Shown: positions 53,440-62,874, counted from the first letter of the stretch. The stretch is 64,000 nt of DNA from Streptomyces scopuliridis RB72 (GCF_000718095.1 NZ_JOEI01000005.1:1-64000); one strand, 5' to 3'. The notes: generated from the letters alone by a model not told the origin. Made by a program: numbers and translations.

Positions 53440-55178
53440 TTCAGATCTCCCTTGCCCCACACATCGTCGGATTCGCCCTGGTCACCGGGGTGGCCCGGCG
53501 CCTCCCCCGCCCCGGTCGACTGCTCGCGCGGAGTGCCGTTGACCGCTTTGGTGAACGCTTCGAGCCAGATGCCGGGACCGGGTTTCTTCTCCGGCGTACC
53601 GCCATCGCCGCGCTGTGCGTCGTCCGGCGCGCCGCCCGGGGCGTCACCGCGCCCGCCGTTGTACCCGCTGCCGCCGTACCCGCCGCCGTACCCGTTGCTC
53701 CGGCCGTTGGCCAGGCCGTTCGCAGGCGGCCGGCGGTCACCGCGGCCGTCGCCTCCTGCTGCGGCCGGCGCGCGGCCGGTGTTCCGGAGGCCGAGGTTGT
53801 GGGAGCCGAGCGGGGCGCGGCCACGGCTGCGCCGCTGCGGCAGCCCGTTCTCGGTCCACTCCGTCACCACGGGAATGTCGTCCTCCATGGGCCCCGCCAC
53901 CGGCGCCGACGGCTGAGGTCCGGTGGCCGGCCGCGGCACGCGGTCTGCGGGCCGCAGTACGTCCGTCGTGGGGAGTCCGGCACCGCTGCCGCGGGGCAGC
54001 GCCGAGGCGCCGATGCCATGGGCGATCCCGGGCGCGGGTCCGGTGGTGACGACATCGCGCGGCACGATGAGAACGGCCCGGACACCGCCGTACGCCGACT
54101 GCCGCAGCGAGACCTGCAGGTTGTACATCTGGCAGAGCCGGCCGACCACGGCCATCCCGAGCCGGGGCGTCTCGCCGAGGTCATTGAGGTCGATACCGGC
54201 CTGGGCCTGCGCGAGCATGGTCTCGGCCCGTGCCCGTGCCTCCTCGCTGAGGCTGACACCGCCGTCCTCGATCTCGATCGCGATCCCGGTCTGCACCTCG
54301 ACGGCGGTGACATGGACGCGGGTCTGCGGCGGCGAGTAGCGGGTGGCGTTGTCGAGGAGTTCGGCGCACGCGTGGATGAGGGGTTCCACGGCCGTGCCGA
54401 TGATGGCGACCTTGGCGATGGAGTGCAGATCGACGCGCTGGTACTCCAGGATCCGGGACATCGCACCGCGCAACACGCTGAACAGCGGTACGGGCCTGGG
54501 CCATTGGCGTCCGGGCCGGGCCTTGCCGAGCACGGCGATACTGTCCGCGAGCCGGCCGATCAGCGCGGTGCCGTGGTCGATGCGCAGCAGGTCGTCGAAG
54601 ACCTCGGGGTTGCGGCCGTGCGCCTCTTCCATCTCCCGCAGCTCGCTGGCCTGCTGGTGCACGATGGACTGGACACGGCGGGCGATGTTCACGAAGGAAC
54701 GCTGCGCGGACTCGCGCATGGCCTCCTCGTCGTCCACGATCTGCAGTACGGAGCGGAGCAAGGACCGCTGCACGGTGGGGAGTTCGCGGTAGCGCTCGTC
54801 CCCGTCCACCACGGCGCGGATGACTTCGTCGGGCGATTCGCCCTGTCGCAGCCGGTGGATGGTGGCCGGCATCAGTTCCTTGCCGAGCCGTACGGTCTCC
54901 TCGTCGTGCTGGGCGAGACGCCGTTCCAACTGCGCGAGGCGGTACGCGTAGTGCTCGTGCAGCGTACTGACGGTCCTGGCCCGCCGGGACAGTTCGCCCG
55001 CGCACCAGGTCACGACGATCGTCGCGATCGCGCCGTATACCACGAGCGGTATCCGGGCGGCGTCGGGCACAAGGGCCACCGCGGCCGCCGTGGCCGCCAC
55101 GATCAGGACGGCGGGGAGTACGAGCGCGCGGACGGACGGGGATGCTTGATCACTCGGGGGTGCTTCAACTCGAACCAT
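53436..55178 (-). CDS. cvnA: Conservon sensor histidine kinase-like protein (CvnA)
   Basis: A 580-aa membrane protein with two N-terminal transmembrane helices (about 17-36 and 43-60), a long dimerisation region (REMEEAHGRNPEVFDDLLRI includes the DHGTALIGRL segment), and a HATPase domain (ELLDNATRYSPP N box, IEIEDGGVSLS, GMAVVGRLCQMYNLQV). The C-terminal 200 residues are Gly/Pro/Asn-rich and disordered. ATG 55178 with AGAGGG upstream. First gene of the conservon. The 295 nt upstream have no gene; they are relatively AT-rich and carry the palindrome-like CCGATATCGG near 55421. Confidence 0.93.
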   Translation of the reverse strand: MVRVEAPPSDQASPSVRALVLPAVLIVAATAAAVALVPDAARIPLVVYGAIATIVVTWCAGELSRRARTVSTLHEHYAYRLAQLERRLAQHDEETVRLGKELMPATIHRLRQGESPDEVIRAVVDGDERYRELPTVQRSLLRSVLQIVDDEEAMRESAQRSFVNIARRVQSIVHQQASELREMEEAHGRNPEVFDDLLRIDHGTALIGRLADSIAVLGKARPGRQWPRPVPLFSVLRGAMSRILEYQRVDLHSIAKVAIIGTAVEPLIHACAELLDNATRYSPPQTRVHVTAVEVQTGIAIEIEDGGVSLSEEARARAETMLAQAQAGIDLNDLGETPRLGMAVVGRLCQMYNLQVSLRQSAYGGVRAVLIVPRDVVTTGPAPGIAHGIGASALPRGSGAGLPTTDVLRPADRVPRPATGPQPSAPVAGPMEDDIPVVTEWTENGLPQRRSRGRAPLGSHNLGLRNTGRAPAAAGGDGRGDRRPPANGLANGRSNGYGGGYGGSGYNGGRGDAPGGAPDDAQRGDGGTPEKKPGPGIWLEAFTKAVNGTPREQSTGAGEAPGHPGDQGESDDVWGKGDLK

Positions 55179-55473
55179 GTAAGCCCTCTGGCGGTCGATT
55201 CAGATCAGATAATTCGAACGATCAAGGCACACGGGGAACAAGTGCCTGATTACGTATCAACTCGGCGCGCTCCGCGAGAGCTTAGCCCGATGAAATCGGC
55301 GCATCGGCATATTCACGCAACCTCGTGCGCGGGCAATGCCGTTGGGCATAGACTCGCGCGTTTGCACGCTGAGCTTCCACGAAGGCACGAAGAGTAACGG
55401 AACCGGGGCGTGACAATAGGCCCGATATCGGCTGATCATCGGGTGATGACGCTCGTATGACAGGCTCGCCCGT

Positions 55474-56244
55474 ATGAGACCGGACCTGGTACAGCTCCGC
55501 GGGCTGATCGAGGAATCGCCAACGATCTTCACTCTCCGGGGTGAAGGACTTCCCGAGGCCAGGATCCTCGCGGCCGAGTCCGTCGTGGGCCCGCTGCCGC
55601 CGTCGTACCGATGGTGGCTGGCCGAGTACGGCGGCGGCAGCCCTGCCGGCGCCCCGGCGGCGGCCACCGACCTCACCACCGCGTGGCGCCTCGACGGTGA
55701 CCTTCTCCGCTTCTGCACCGAGCCAGGGACCGGGGACACCTACCAATTCGCGCTCGGACGGCAGGCTTACGGGGAGTACGCGGTGACCAGGCGGGGCGCC
55801 GACGACGACGCCGACGCCGACGCCGAGTATGTGGCGGACTCGTTCGCCGGCTTCCTGACCGTACGCGCGGCGCGACACCTCGGCCTCGGCGCCGGTCCGA
55901 CCCCGGCGGTCGCCCGGCTCTGGCGGTCGACACCGGGCGTCCTGCTGCCAAACGGTGTGCTGGTCTACGGACCGCAGGACATCCTCGAACGCAACGAGAC
56001 CTACGAGGTGGGCGATTACGCCCCGGACTGGATTCTGATCGGCGACAACAGCGGGGGAAGCGGCCTCTTCATGCGACGGCACGGACATGACCGTGACGAC
56101 GACAGCGGCAGCGAACACGACCGGGCTACCGTGCATCTGCTCGATCTCGGCGCGGGCGAGCGGGACATCGACACCTGCGGCCTGAGCGAACCCATGACGG
56201 ACGACCTGCTCGACTGGCTGCGCCACGGCGCGGTCCGCCCCTGA
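55474..56244 (+). CDS. SMI1/KNR4 (SUKH) domain protein
   Basis: A 256-aa protein with a SUKH fold at the N-terminus: LRGEGLPEARILAAESVVGP then LPPSYRWWLAEYGGGSP, and later LLPNGVLVYGPQDILERNETYEV and WILIGDNSGGSGLFM, the usual Gly-rich SUKH end. SUKH proteins often neutralise secreted nuclease or deaminase toxins, but also occur in other settings. A short acidic Asp-Ala repeat (residues about 109-118) is encoded by GACGCC repeats. No toxin gene is adjacent, so immunity is inference. The small gene 109 nt downstream could be a partner. Confidence 0.8.
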   Translation: MRPDLVQLRGLIEESPTIFTLRGEGLPEARILAAESVVGPLPPSYRWWLAEYGGGSPAGAPAAATDLTTAWRLDGDLLRFCTEPGTGDTYQFALGRQAYGEYAVTRRGADDDADADAEYVADSFAGFLTVRAARHLGLGAGPTPAVARLWRSTPGVLLPNGVLVYGPQDILERNETYEVGDYAPDWILIGDNSGGSGLFMRRHGHDRDDDSGSEHDRATVHLLDLGAGERDIDTCGLSEPMTDDLLDWLRHGAVRP

Positions 56245-56353
56245 GAGCGAACCGGCGTGTCCGTCTTTGGGGTTACTGGTTGCGGGAACGGCGGACCGGA
56301 GCGGCGTCAGGGGCCTATCGTCGGCGGACGAGTTCCTCCGGGAGGGGTGTGTG

Positions 56354-56833
56354 ATGGCCGCGGATGTCAGTGAGCTGGTGGCGGTGATCCGGGTGCTGGA
56401 CCGGGCCGCGAAGTTGCTGGGTGAGGAGAGTGAGCACCTGAGCGGCTTGTACGGGACTCCGTCCGCCCATGGGCTTGAGGCCGGGGGTCCCGCGCAGACG
56501 CTGCTGGGGATCGCCGAGCTGCACTCCGCCATGAAGAAGTCCGTGGAGGATCTGGCCACGGCGATCGGTTACGCCACCGCGGGAATGGACGGGGTGGCCC
56601 GCCGCGCGGTGAAGTCGGCCCGCATGGGGCCGATCGGGATGCCGAGCGGAGCGGACCGTATGGCCCGCCCCCTGGGCGATCGCACCGTTCAGGCGCTGGA
56701 GACCGTCAGGGACATCGGCGGGTTCTTCGAGCGCGACATCGCGACGGAGATCGACATCTGTCTCGCCGCCCCGCAGGCCACGTATCCGCCCAAGGACTGG
56801 TCCACCTATCGCGGCCGCCAGCACGCTCGTTGA
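56354..56833 (+). CDS. Small alpha-helical protein of unknown function
   Basis: A 159-aa protein from ATG 56354 with GGAGGGG upstream. The first 75 residues are helical and amphipathic (VSELVAVIRVLDRAAKLLGEE, LLGIAELHSAMKKSVEDLATAI) and resemble the length and pattern of WXG100-like or phage-tail-like helical hairpins, without the WxG motif. The C-terminal half is more polar. I do not recognise a family. Its neighbour is the SUKH gene, so a secreted or immunity-linked role is possible but unsupported. Confidence 0.6.
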   Translation: MAADVSELVAVIRVLDRAAKLLGEESEHLSGLYGTPSAHGLEAGGPAQTLLGIAELHSAMKKSVEDLATAIGYATAGMDGVARRAVKSARMGPIGMPSGADRMARPLGDRTVQALETVRDIGGFFERDIATEIDICLAAPQATYPPKDWSTYRGRQHAR

Positions 56834-56937
56834 GCCGGCGCGCCCTTCCGTGACTCAGGGGCGCCTGCCGGGTGGTTATCGTGGCGGGTCGGAATGGGCG
56901 GCTGCGGACAGCAGAGCGGAACAGGGGAGGACGGGCG

Positions 56938-58776
56938 GTGGGCGAGGGGCGGGCCGGCTGGGTCCGGGTGCCGGTGGGGGCCGACTCGGCGCGATGGACG
57001 ACCCGGGGACGGTGCAAGCTCGTCCTGTTCGTCGTGCACAACGTGACCTCGGCGACCCGACTGCTGGATGTCCTGCCGCTGTTCCGTGACGATCTGCGGG
57101 TACAGCTGCTCGCCACCTGGACCGGTTCGTCGCCGTTCCGGGCCGGGGTGGCCGAACTGCTGGCGGAGACCGGCATACCGGTACTGCCGTGGGAGCAGGC
57201 GCTCGAACTCCCGGTGGAGCTGGCGATCTCGGCCAGCTTCGGCGGTCAACTTCACGCACTTTCAAGGAAGTTGACCGTTCTCTCCCATGGCGTTGGCTAC
57301 AATAAGAGGCTGGCAACACCGGACACCGGACACCGGACACCGGACACCGGATGCCCTTCGCCCGAAGCGCGGGGCCGTACGCCCGATGCCGGGCCGCCGC
57401 CCGTCTTCGGGCTCTCCCCTGACTGGCTTCTCGCCGATGGCTCCCCCGTCGCCGACGCGCTGGTCCTCTCCCACCCCGAACAGCTGGAGCGGCTGCGTGC
57501 CGCGTGCCCCGAGGCGGTGCCCACCGCCGTACTCGCCGGCGACCCGTGTTTCGACCGGATACTGGCGGCCCTCCCCTATCGCGAGCGCTTTCGCCGGGCC
57601 CTCGACGTACGGCCGGGACAGCGGCTCGTCCTGCTGAACTCGACCTGGAACCCCGACTCTCTCTTCGGGGACGGCGGCGAGGACATACTGCCGTCGCTGC
57701 TGCCGCGGCTCACCGCCGAACTACCCGCCGACGAATACCGGCCGGCGGCCGTGCTCCACCCCAATATCTGGCACGGTCACGGGCCCGGCCAGATCCGCGT
57801 CTGGCTGGACCGGGCCCGGCGGGGCGGGCTGGCGCTGGTGGATCCGCTGGAGGGATGGCGCCAGGCACTCATCGCGGCCGATGTGGTCATCGGGGACGCC
57901 GGCTCGGTCAGCTACTACGCGGCGGCGCTCGGCACCCCCGTGCTGATGGGCGCGGCCTCGCCGGACGGACTCGACGCGCGGTCGCCGGTGGCCGCGTTCG
58001 TACGGCAGGCTCCCCGGCTCTCGCCGTACGCCCCGCTGCGGGTCCAGCTGGACGCACTGCTCGACGGAGCGGGACGGCGGCAGCCGGAGACAGTCCCCGG
58101 CCCCGCCGAGCTGGTCTCCTCGGCTCCCGGGCAGGCCGCGACGCTGCTGCGCCGCCACTTCTACCGGCTCATCGGCATACCTGAGCCCGAGGAGCCCGCC
58201 CTGCTGGACCCGCTGCCGCTCCCTCCGTACGAGCGGGTGACGCGGACAGCCCCGATGCGGGTGGTGACCCGACTGCTCGGGACCGGTGAGATCGAGGTGA
58301 GCCGGTACGCGGATCCCCGGTCGGAGCCGGCGGGTGACGGGGACGCGCATACGGCCGTGCACGAAGACACCCTGGACCCGGACAGACGCGCGCTCGCCGA
58401 TGTGATCTTCCGGTACGGCACGGTGGACGATCCCCGGTACGGCACCCCGGAGGAGTGGACGGCGGAGGTACTGGCCCGCCATCCCTACTGTGCGCTGGCG
58501 GCGCTGGTCACCGATCGCGGCAGCTGTACGGTCCGTACGCGGGCCGGCATACTGCTGCGGCTCTCCGGCGCGTCCGCCGCCGCCGACCCCGCCGCGTATG
58601 TCTCCGCCCTGCACGCCTGGCTGGCCGCGGGCAAGGCGTGGGAGGAGCTGGCGGCGGGCGGGATGACCGTACGCACCGGCGGCGGTGGCTCGCACCAGGT
58701 GTCGGTCACACCGGTCACACCGGACCACCTGGGTGGTCCGGGTGGCTCCGACTCCCCTCTCACTCCCCCGCGCTGA
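56938..58776 (+). CDS. GT-B-fold glycosyltransferase-like protein with tandem repeat
   Basis: A 612-aa protein annotated in related genomes as hypothetical or IF-2-like. The visible fold is that of GT-B/CDP-glycerol-type transferases: KLVLFVVHNVTSATRLLDVL, VLSHGVGYNK (about 117-126), AGDPCFDRILAALPYRE, VLLNSTWNPDS, LHPNIWHGHG and IGDAGSVSYYAAALGTPVLMGA, which mirrors the acceptor-binding D-x-S motif. Between them residues about 128-152 are PDTGHR repeats from a 7-bp tandem repeat. GTG 56938 has GGGGAGG 6 nt upstream and is preferred over 56872. It overlaps the opposing STAND gene by 17 bp at the tails. Confidence 0.65.
   Translation: MGEGRAGWVRVPVGADSARWTTRGRCKLVLFVVHNVTSATRLLDVLPLFRDDLRVQLLATWTGSSPFRAGVAELLAETGIPVLPWEQALELPVELAISASFGGQLHALSRKLTVLSHGVGYNKRLATPDTGHRTPDTGCPSPEARGRTPDAGPPPVFGLSPDWLLADGSPVADALVLSHPEQLERLRAACPEAVPTAVLAGDPCFDRILAALPYRERFRRALDVRPGQRLVLLNSTWNPDSLFGDGGEDILPSLLPRLTAELPADEYRPAAVLHPNIWHGHGPGQIRVWLDRARRGGLALVDPLEGWRQALIAADVVIGDAGSVSYYAAALGTPVLMGAASPDGLDARSPVAAFVRQAPRLSPYAPLRVQLDALLDGAGRRQPETVPGPAELVSSAPGQAATLLRRHFYRLIGIPEPEEPALLDPLPLPPYERVTRTAPMRVVTRLLGTGEIEVSRYADPRSEPAGDGDAHTAVHEDTLDPDRRALADVIFRYGTVDDPRYGTPEEWTAEVLARHPYCALAALVTDRGSCTVRTRAGILLRLSGASAAADPAAYVSALHAWLAAGKAWEELAAGGMTVRTGGGGSHQVSVTPVTPDHLGGPGGSDSPLTPPR
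57316..57350. repeat. Five 7-bp tandem repeats (ACACCGG) inside a gene
   Basis: Exact units at 57316, 57323, 57330, 57337 and 57344. Seven is not a multiple of three, so any gain or loss of one unit shifts the frame of the surrounding gene. Confidence 0.95.
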
Positions 58777-60925
58777 GGCAGCGCTCGCGCAGCGCCCGCA
58801 GATGCGCGAGATGGTGGGCGGCCTTCTCCGCGTCGAGCGCGGCTGCCGCCTCATCGATCAGCGGCAGCGCGCTCTGCGGGTCCCCCTCGGCGAGATAGGT
58901 CTCGGCGAGGTCGGTGAGCGTCCTGGCCGTGTTGTACGCCTCCCGGGCGGTGTCACGGAAGAACACCAGCGCGATATCCAGCCGCTCATGGGCCTCGGCG
59001 TAGCGGCCGAGACCGCGCAGGGCCCGGCCTCGATGCCGGTCCAACAGGGCACGGGCGCGGGGCAGATCACGCTCGCCCTCGTCCCCCGCGCCGATGCCGT
59101 CGAGGATCGCCCCCGCCTCGTCGAAGCGGTCGTACGCCTCCTGGAAGCGCCACTGCCTGAGCCGCAGCAGCCCCAGCGACTCCACGGCGGAAGCGTGTCC
59201 GCGCAGATGCCCGGACCGCTCCTCGGCCCGTGCGGCGGCGGCCAGTTCGGGCTCGGCCTCCTCGTAGCGCCGTAGCTCCATCAGATCCAGCGCCAGCAGC
59301 AGATGCGTCCGCCCGGCCATCCGGGAGCCGGGATCATGGGCGTCGGCGACGCGCGCGCCCGCCCGCAGCGCGGGGAGCAGTTCGTCGTGGTACCCCGCCT
59401 TCAGCTGGAGCGGCCAGAGGGCCTGGCACAGCTGGTAGACCACGTCCGGCCGGCCGAACTCCTCGGCCGCGTACACCGCTTGGACCAGATTGCCCAGCTC
59501 GGCCGCCAGCGCGGAAAGCGCCTCGCCCTCGTTGACGTACGGGCCGGGGCTGCCCGCCAGCTCCTCGTAGAGCGGGCCGATGCCCCAGCCTCCCGGCAGG
59601 GCGGCGAGCCTGGCCCGTACGGCGAAGCGCAGATACCAGTCCACCGTTCGCTGGACCGCCGTGGAGTACCCCGGAATGCCGTCCACGCGGACGGCGGTCT
59701 CCTCGGCATGGCCGCGGACCACGGGGCGGTAGCGGTAGCGGTCGGTGTCCACGGACTCCAGCAGCCCGCGGTCGACGAGTTCGCCGAGGATACGGGCGGC
59801 TTCGGCCTCCGGCAGGGAGACGGTGGCCGCGACGGCGGCCGGGCCGAACGCGGGCCACTCGCGCAGTGACATCAGCCGGTAGACCTTGGCGGCGGCGGGC
59901 TCCAGCTCACGGTACGAACCCTCGACGGCGGTACGGACGGGACCGCTGTCGGACACGGTGGGCTCCTCCTCCTGCCGGTTCGGGCCGGGGTCCGTGCCGG
60001 ACGGCCCATTCGGCTCGGCCAGCTGTGGCGCCGCCGCCCGCAGCGCGTACGGCGAACCACCGCACCGCTCCAGCACCCGCGGCAGTACGGCGCGGGCCGC
60101 CGCCACCGTCTCCCGGTCCGTGAGGTCGGTGAGCAGCCGACGCGCGTCCTTGTCAGTGAGCGGCCCGACGGGGATCCGCAGCGCGTCCAGACCGGGCAGC
60201 GGCCTCGGTGCGACCACGACCGTGAACACCTCAGGCGCGGCCGTCAGCAGGGGCCTGACCTGCGCCGCCGACTGGGCGTGGTCCAGCACGACGAGCAGAC
60301 GCCGGGTCGCGACAGCGCGCCGGAACCACTCACGCCGGTCCGCCGCGGCCGGCGGAATCTCGTCCCGCGCCATCCCCAGCTGGACGAGCAGGCTCCGCAG
60401 CGCCGTGGACGCGTCCAGCGCGGTGCTCGCGGAGGCACCGCGCAGATCCGCGTACAGCTGTCCGCCCGGGAAAAGGCGCTCCGCTTCCCGGCACCCCCAG
60501 TGGATGGCGAGCGCGCTGGTGCCGATGCCCTCGGGACCGTGGATCAGCGCGACGCGTGGCCGGCCGTCCGCCGTGCGCGACGCCTCGCGCTCCAGAAGCT
60601 TCATCGGTCCCTGACGGTCCGTGAAGAACCGTATGGAGGCGGGCAGCGCCGGCACGGCGTCGGCCCTCCCCGGGCCGGGGGCGGTACGGGCGAACGCCTC
60701 CCAGGCGCGGGCGAGCGCGGGATCGGTCCGTACCGCCGCGTGGATTCGCTCGGCCACGGCCGCCAGCTCGTCCGGGCCCGCGGGCGCCGTCACCTGCTGG
60801 CCGACGATGCGGCGCACCAGACCACCGGCCGACTCCCAGGCCCACTTCCCGGCCTCATTGGCCATTCCCGCGCCCACGGCGCTCAGCACCGCGGCGATCG
60901 CCGCCAGTGACATGGGCTCCAGCAT
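58760..60925 (-). CDS. STAND (NB-ARC/TPR) ATPase-like protein with degenerate P-loop
   Basis: A 721-aa protein with the layout of NB-ARC/AP-ATPase-TPR regulators: helical start, NTPase at about 125-310, winged helix (LEPAAAKVYRLMSLREWP, LGELVDRGLLES) and C-terminal tetratricopeptides (about 480-715). The P-loop is GPEGIGTSA (130-138) where GxxGxGK(T/S) is expected: the lysine is replaced by threonine. Walker B is RLLVVLDHAQSA instead of LDDA. ATP binding is doubtful. Tail-to-tail overlap with the GT-B-like gene. It could be a pseudo-ATPase sensor or scaffold. Confidence 0.82.
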   Translation of the reverse strand: MLEPMSLAAIAAVLSAVGAGMANEAGKWAWESAGGLVRRIVGQQVTAPAGPDELAAVAERIHAAVRTDPALARAWEAFARTAPGPGRADAVPALPASIRFFTDRQGPMKLLEREASRTADGRPRVALIHGPEGIGTSALAIHWGCREAERLFPGGQLYADLRGASASTALDASTALRSLLVQLGMARDEIPPAAADRREWFRRAVATRRLLVVLDHAQSAAQVRPLLTAAPEVFTVVVAPRPLPGLDALRIPVGPLTDKDARRLLTDLTDRETVAAARAVLPRVLERCGGSPYALRAAAPQLAEPNGPSGTDPGPNRQEEEPTVSDSGPVRTAVEGSYRELEPAAAKVYRLMSLREWPAFGPAAVAATVSLPEAEAARILGELVDRGLLESVDTDRYRYRPVVRGHAEETAVRVDGIPGYSTAVQRTVDWYLRFAVRARLAALPGGWGIGPLYEELAGSPGPYVNEGEALSALAAELGNLVQAVYAAEEFGRPDVVYQLCQALWPLQLKAGYHDELLPALRAGARVADAHDPGSRMAGRTHLLLALDLMELRRYEEAEPELAAAARAEERSGHLRGHASAVESLGLLRLRQWRFQEAYDRFDEAGAILDGIGAGDEGERDLPRARALLDRHRGRALRGLGRYAEAHERLDIALVFFRDTAREAYNTARTLTDLAETYLAEGDPQSALPLIDEAAAALDAEKAAHHLAHLRALRERCLSAGE

Positions 60926-61254
60926 GCCCGCTCCCCCATTCCCCGTTCTCCGATCCCCCAGGCCCGGTCCTCCGGTCTCCCGGTCCCTGGCGACGCACCC
61001 CGCGGAGGCCGCGCGCCACGTTCCGGATCAACCGTAATCGCGATCACGGCGGTACGGGTGGCGTTGGCGACTACTCGCAACCCCTGTTGCCGAAGGGGAC
61101 GTTCGGGGAAAGGGTGACCGGTCGGCCGGATGTCGGGGGAGGGGCGGTGGAAGCCCTCCGGGAAAGCGGTTCCGGAGGGGGTGCCGGGGGCGCTCCCGGC
61201 GGAGGTACCGGGCGTTATCAGGCGGTTGCCGCCGTACGCGCTGATACTGACCCC
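60926..61254. other. Divergent intergenic region
   Basis: About 330 nt between the STAND gene and the MmyB-type regulator; no open frame here looks real. A short palindromic TAATCGCGATCA lies at about 61036. The region is GC-rich with no obvious promoter. The regulator starts without a clear ribosome site, so a short-leader or leaderless transcript is possible. Confidence 0.4.
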
Positions 61255-62238
61255 ATGACCCGACACGGAGAGCTGGGCACGGCCCTGCACCGCTGGCGTG
61301 ACCGGATCGCACCGGCCGAGGCCGGGCTGCCCGCGGGCGAGCCCGGCCGGGCGGCCGGACTGCGGCATGAGGAGCTGGCCCAGCTGACCGGTCTGTCCGT
61401 GGACTATCTCGTCCGGCTGGAAGAGGGGCGGGCGACCTCTCCCTCGGTCCAGGTCCTCACCTCGCTGGCCCGTGCCCTGCGGCTCTCCGACGACGAGCGC
61501 AGACATCTCTTCCTGCTCGCCGGGCAGTCACCGCCCGCCCTCGGACGGGTCTCGGACCATGTCCCGCCCAGTGTGCGGCGGCTGCTCGGACGGCTCCCCG
61601 GGACCCCGGTGGGGGTCCATGACGCCGCCTGGAATCTGATCACCTGGAACCCGCTCTGGGCCGCGCTGCTCGGGGATCCTGCGGCGGTCCCCGGGCGGGG
61701 CCGCAACGCCGCCTGGCTGCACTTCACGGGCCGGCCCAGCAGGGTCAGCCAGACCGTGGAGCAGGAGGCGCGGTTCGAGGCGGCGCTCGTCGCCGATCTC
61801 CGGTCCGCGACGGTCCACTACCCCACCGATGTACGGCTGCGCTTCCTCATCGGGGAGCTGCGGCGGGTCAGCAGCCGGTTCGCGGTGCTGTGGAACTCCC
61901 GTATCACCGACTCCCACGACACCGGCACCAGGACCATTCATCACCCGGATGTCGGACCGGTGATCGTGGACTGCGACACCCTCACCGTGCCGGGCTGCGA
62001 TCTCCGTATCGCCGCGTACTCCGCCGCCCCGGGCACGGACGCCGCCGACAAGCTCAGGCTGCTCGATGTGATCGGCACGGAGATGACAGAGATGGCCGAG
62101 GTGACGGGCCAAGCCCCTGGCCCCGGCCCCGGTCCCGGTCCCGGTCCCGGCTCCGACCCCGGTCCCGGTCCCGGCCCCGGTCCTGTCCCCGGGCCTGATT
62201 CCAGTGCCGCCGCCGCGCCGGAGCCCGCCGACCGATGA
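61255..62238 (+). CDS. XRE/MmyB-type transcriptional regulator
   Basis: A 327-aa regulator with an N-terminal HTH (LRHEELAQLTGLSVDYLVRL, EEGRATSPSVQVLTSLARAL) and a MmyB-like ligand-binding domain (PVGVHDAAWNLITWNPLWAALLG, RSATVHYPTDVRLRFLIGEL, TIHHPDVGPVIVDCDTLTVPG). The last 50 residues are a Pro-Gly tract from 6-bp repeats, then Ala/Pro-rich. Such regulators sit next to short-chain dehydrogenases or reductases; here a RibD-like reductase follows by ATGA overlap, a likely target. Confidence 0.85.
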   Translation: MTRHGELGTALHRWRDRIAPAEAGLPAGEPGRAAGLRHEELAQLTGLSVDYLVRLEEGRATSPSVQVLTSLARALRLSDDERRHLFLLAGQSPPALGRVSDHVPPSVRRLLGRLPGTPVGVHDAAWNLITWNPLWAALLGDPAAVPGRGRNAAWLHFTGRPSRVSQTVEQEARFEAALVADLRSATVHYPTDVRLRFLIGELRRVSSRFAVLWNSRITDSHDTGTRTIHHPDVGPVIVDCDTLTVPGCDLRIAAYSAAPGTDAADKLRLLDVIGTEMTEMAEVTGQAPGPGPGPGPGPGSDPGPGPGPGPVPGPDSSAAAAPEPADR

Positions 62239-62843
62239 GGACGAACAAGGTCTGCACCGGCGCCAGCATGTCGCTGGACGGCTATATCGCGGGCCCGGAG
62301 GAGACGGGCTTCGACAAGCTGTTCAGGTGGTACAGCAACGGCACGGTGCGCGTGCCGACCACCCGCGGCGACCTCACCTTCACCATGTCCCCGGTGAGCG
62401 TGGAGGCCTGGCGCGGCACGGTCGAGCGCACCGGCGCGCTGGTCGTCGGCCGGCGGCTCTTCGATCTCACCTCGGGCTGGGAGGGAAATCACCCGATCGG
62501 GTGCCCGGTGGTCGTGCTCACGCACCGCGTGCCGGAGGACTGGCCGTACGAGGACGCGCCCTTCACCTTCGTCACGGACGGTATCGAGAGCGCCGTGGAA
62601 CGGGCCAAGGAGCTCGCGGGGCCCGGCAGGACGGTCACCGTCAACGGCGGCACGATCGCACGGCAGTGCCTGGACGCGCGGCTGCTCGACGAGGTGTGGA
62701 TCGATCTCGTGCCGGTGCTGCTCGGTGCCGGGACGCCGTTCTTCGACCAGCTGAAGAACGTCCCGGTGGAGCTGGAGGGGCCGCTGTCGATGGCCCAGGG
62801 CATCGACGTCACCCATTTGCGCTATCGGGTCCGCTATCCATGA
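62235..62843 (+). CDS. Dihydrofolate reductase-family (RibD C-terminal) protein
   Basis: A 202-aa NADPH-dependent reductase-fold protein. MSLDGYIAGPEE is the family's N-terminal motif; RTGALVVGRRLFDLTSGW, PVVVLTHRVP, VTVNGGTIARQCL (GG loop) and DEVWIDLVPVLLGAGTPFF follow. ATG 62235 overlaps the regulator stop. Members act in riboflavin-like or unknown reductive steps; it lacks the deaminase half of RibD. Translational coupling implies control with the regulator. Confidence 0.87.
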   Translation: MRTNKVCTGASMSLDGYIAGPEETGFDKLFRWYSNGTVRVPTTRGDLTFTMSPVSVEAWRGTVERTGALVVGRRLFDLTSGWEGNHPIGCPVVVLTHRVPEDWPYEDAPFTFVTDGIESAVERAKELAGPGRTVTVNGGTIARQCLDARLLDEVWIDLVPVLLGAGTPFFDQLKNVPVELEGPLSMAQGIDVTHLRYRVRYP

Positions 62844-62874
62844 CGGGCGCGCACCGGCCGAAACCTGAAAGGGG

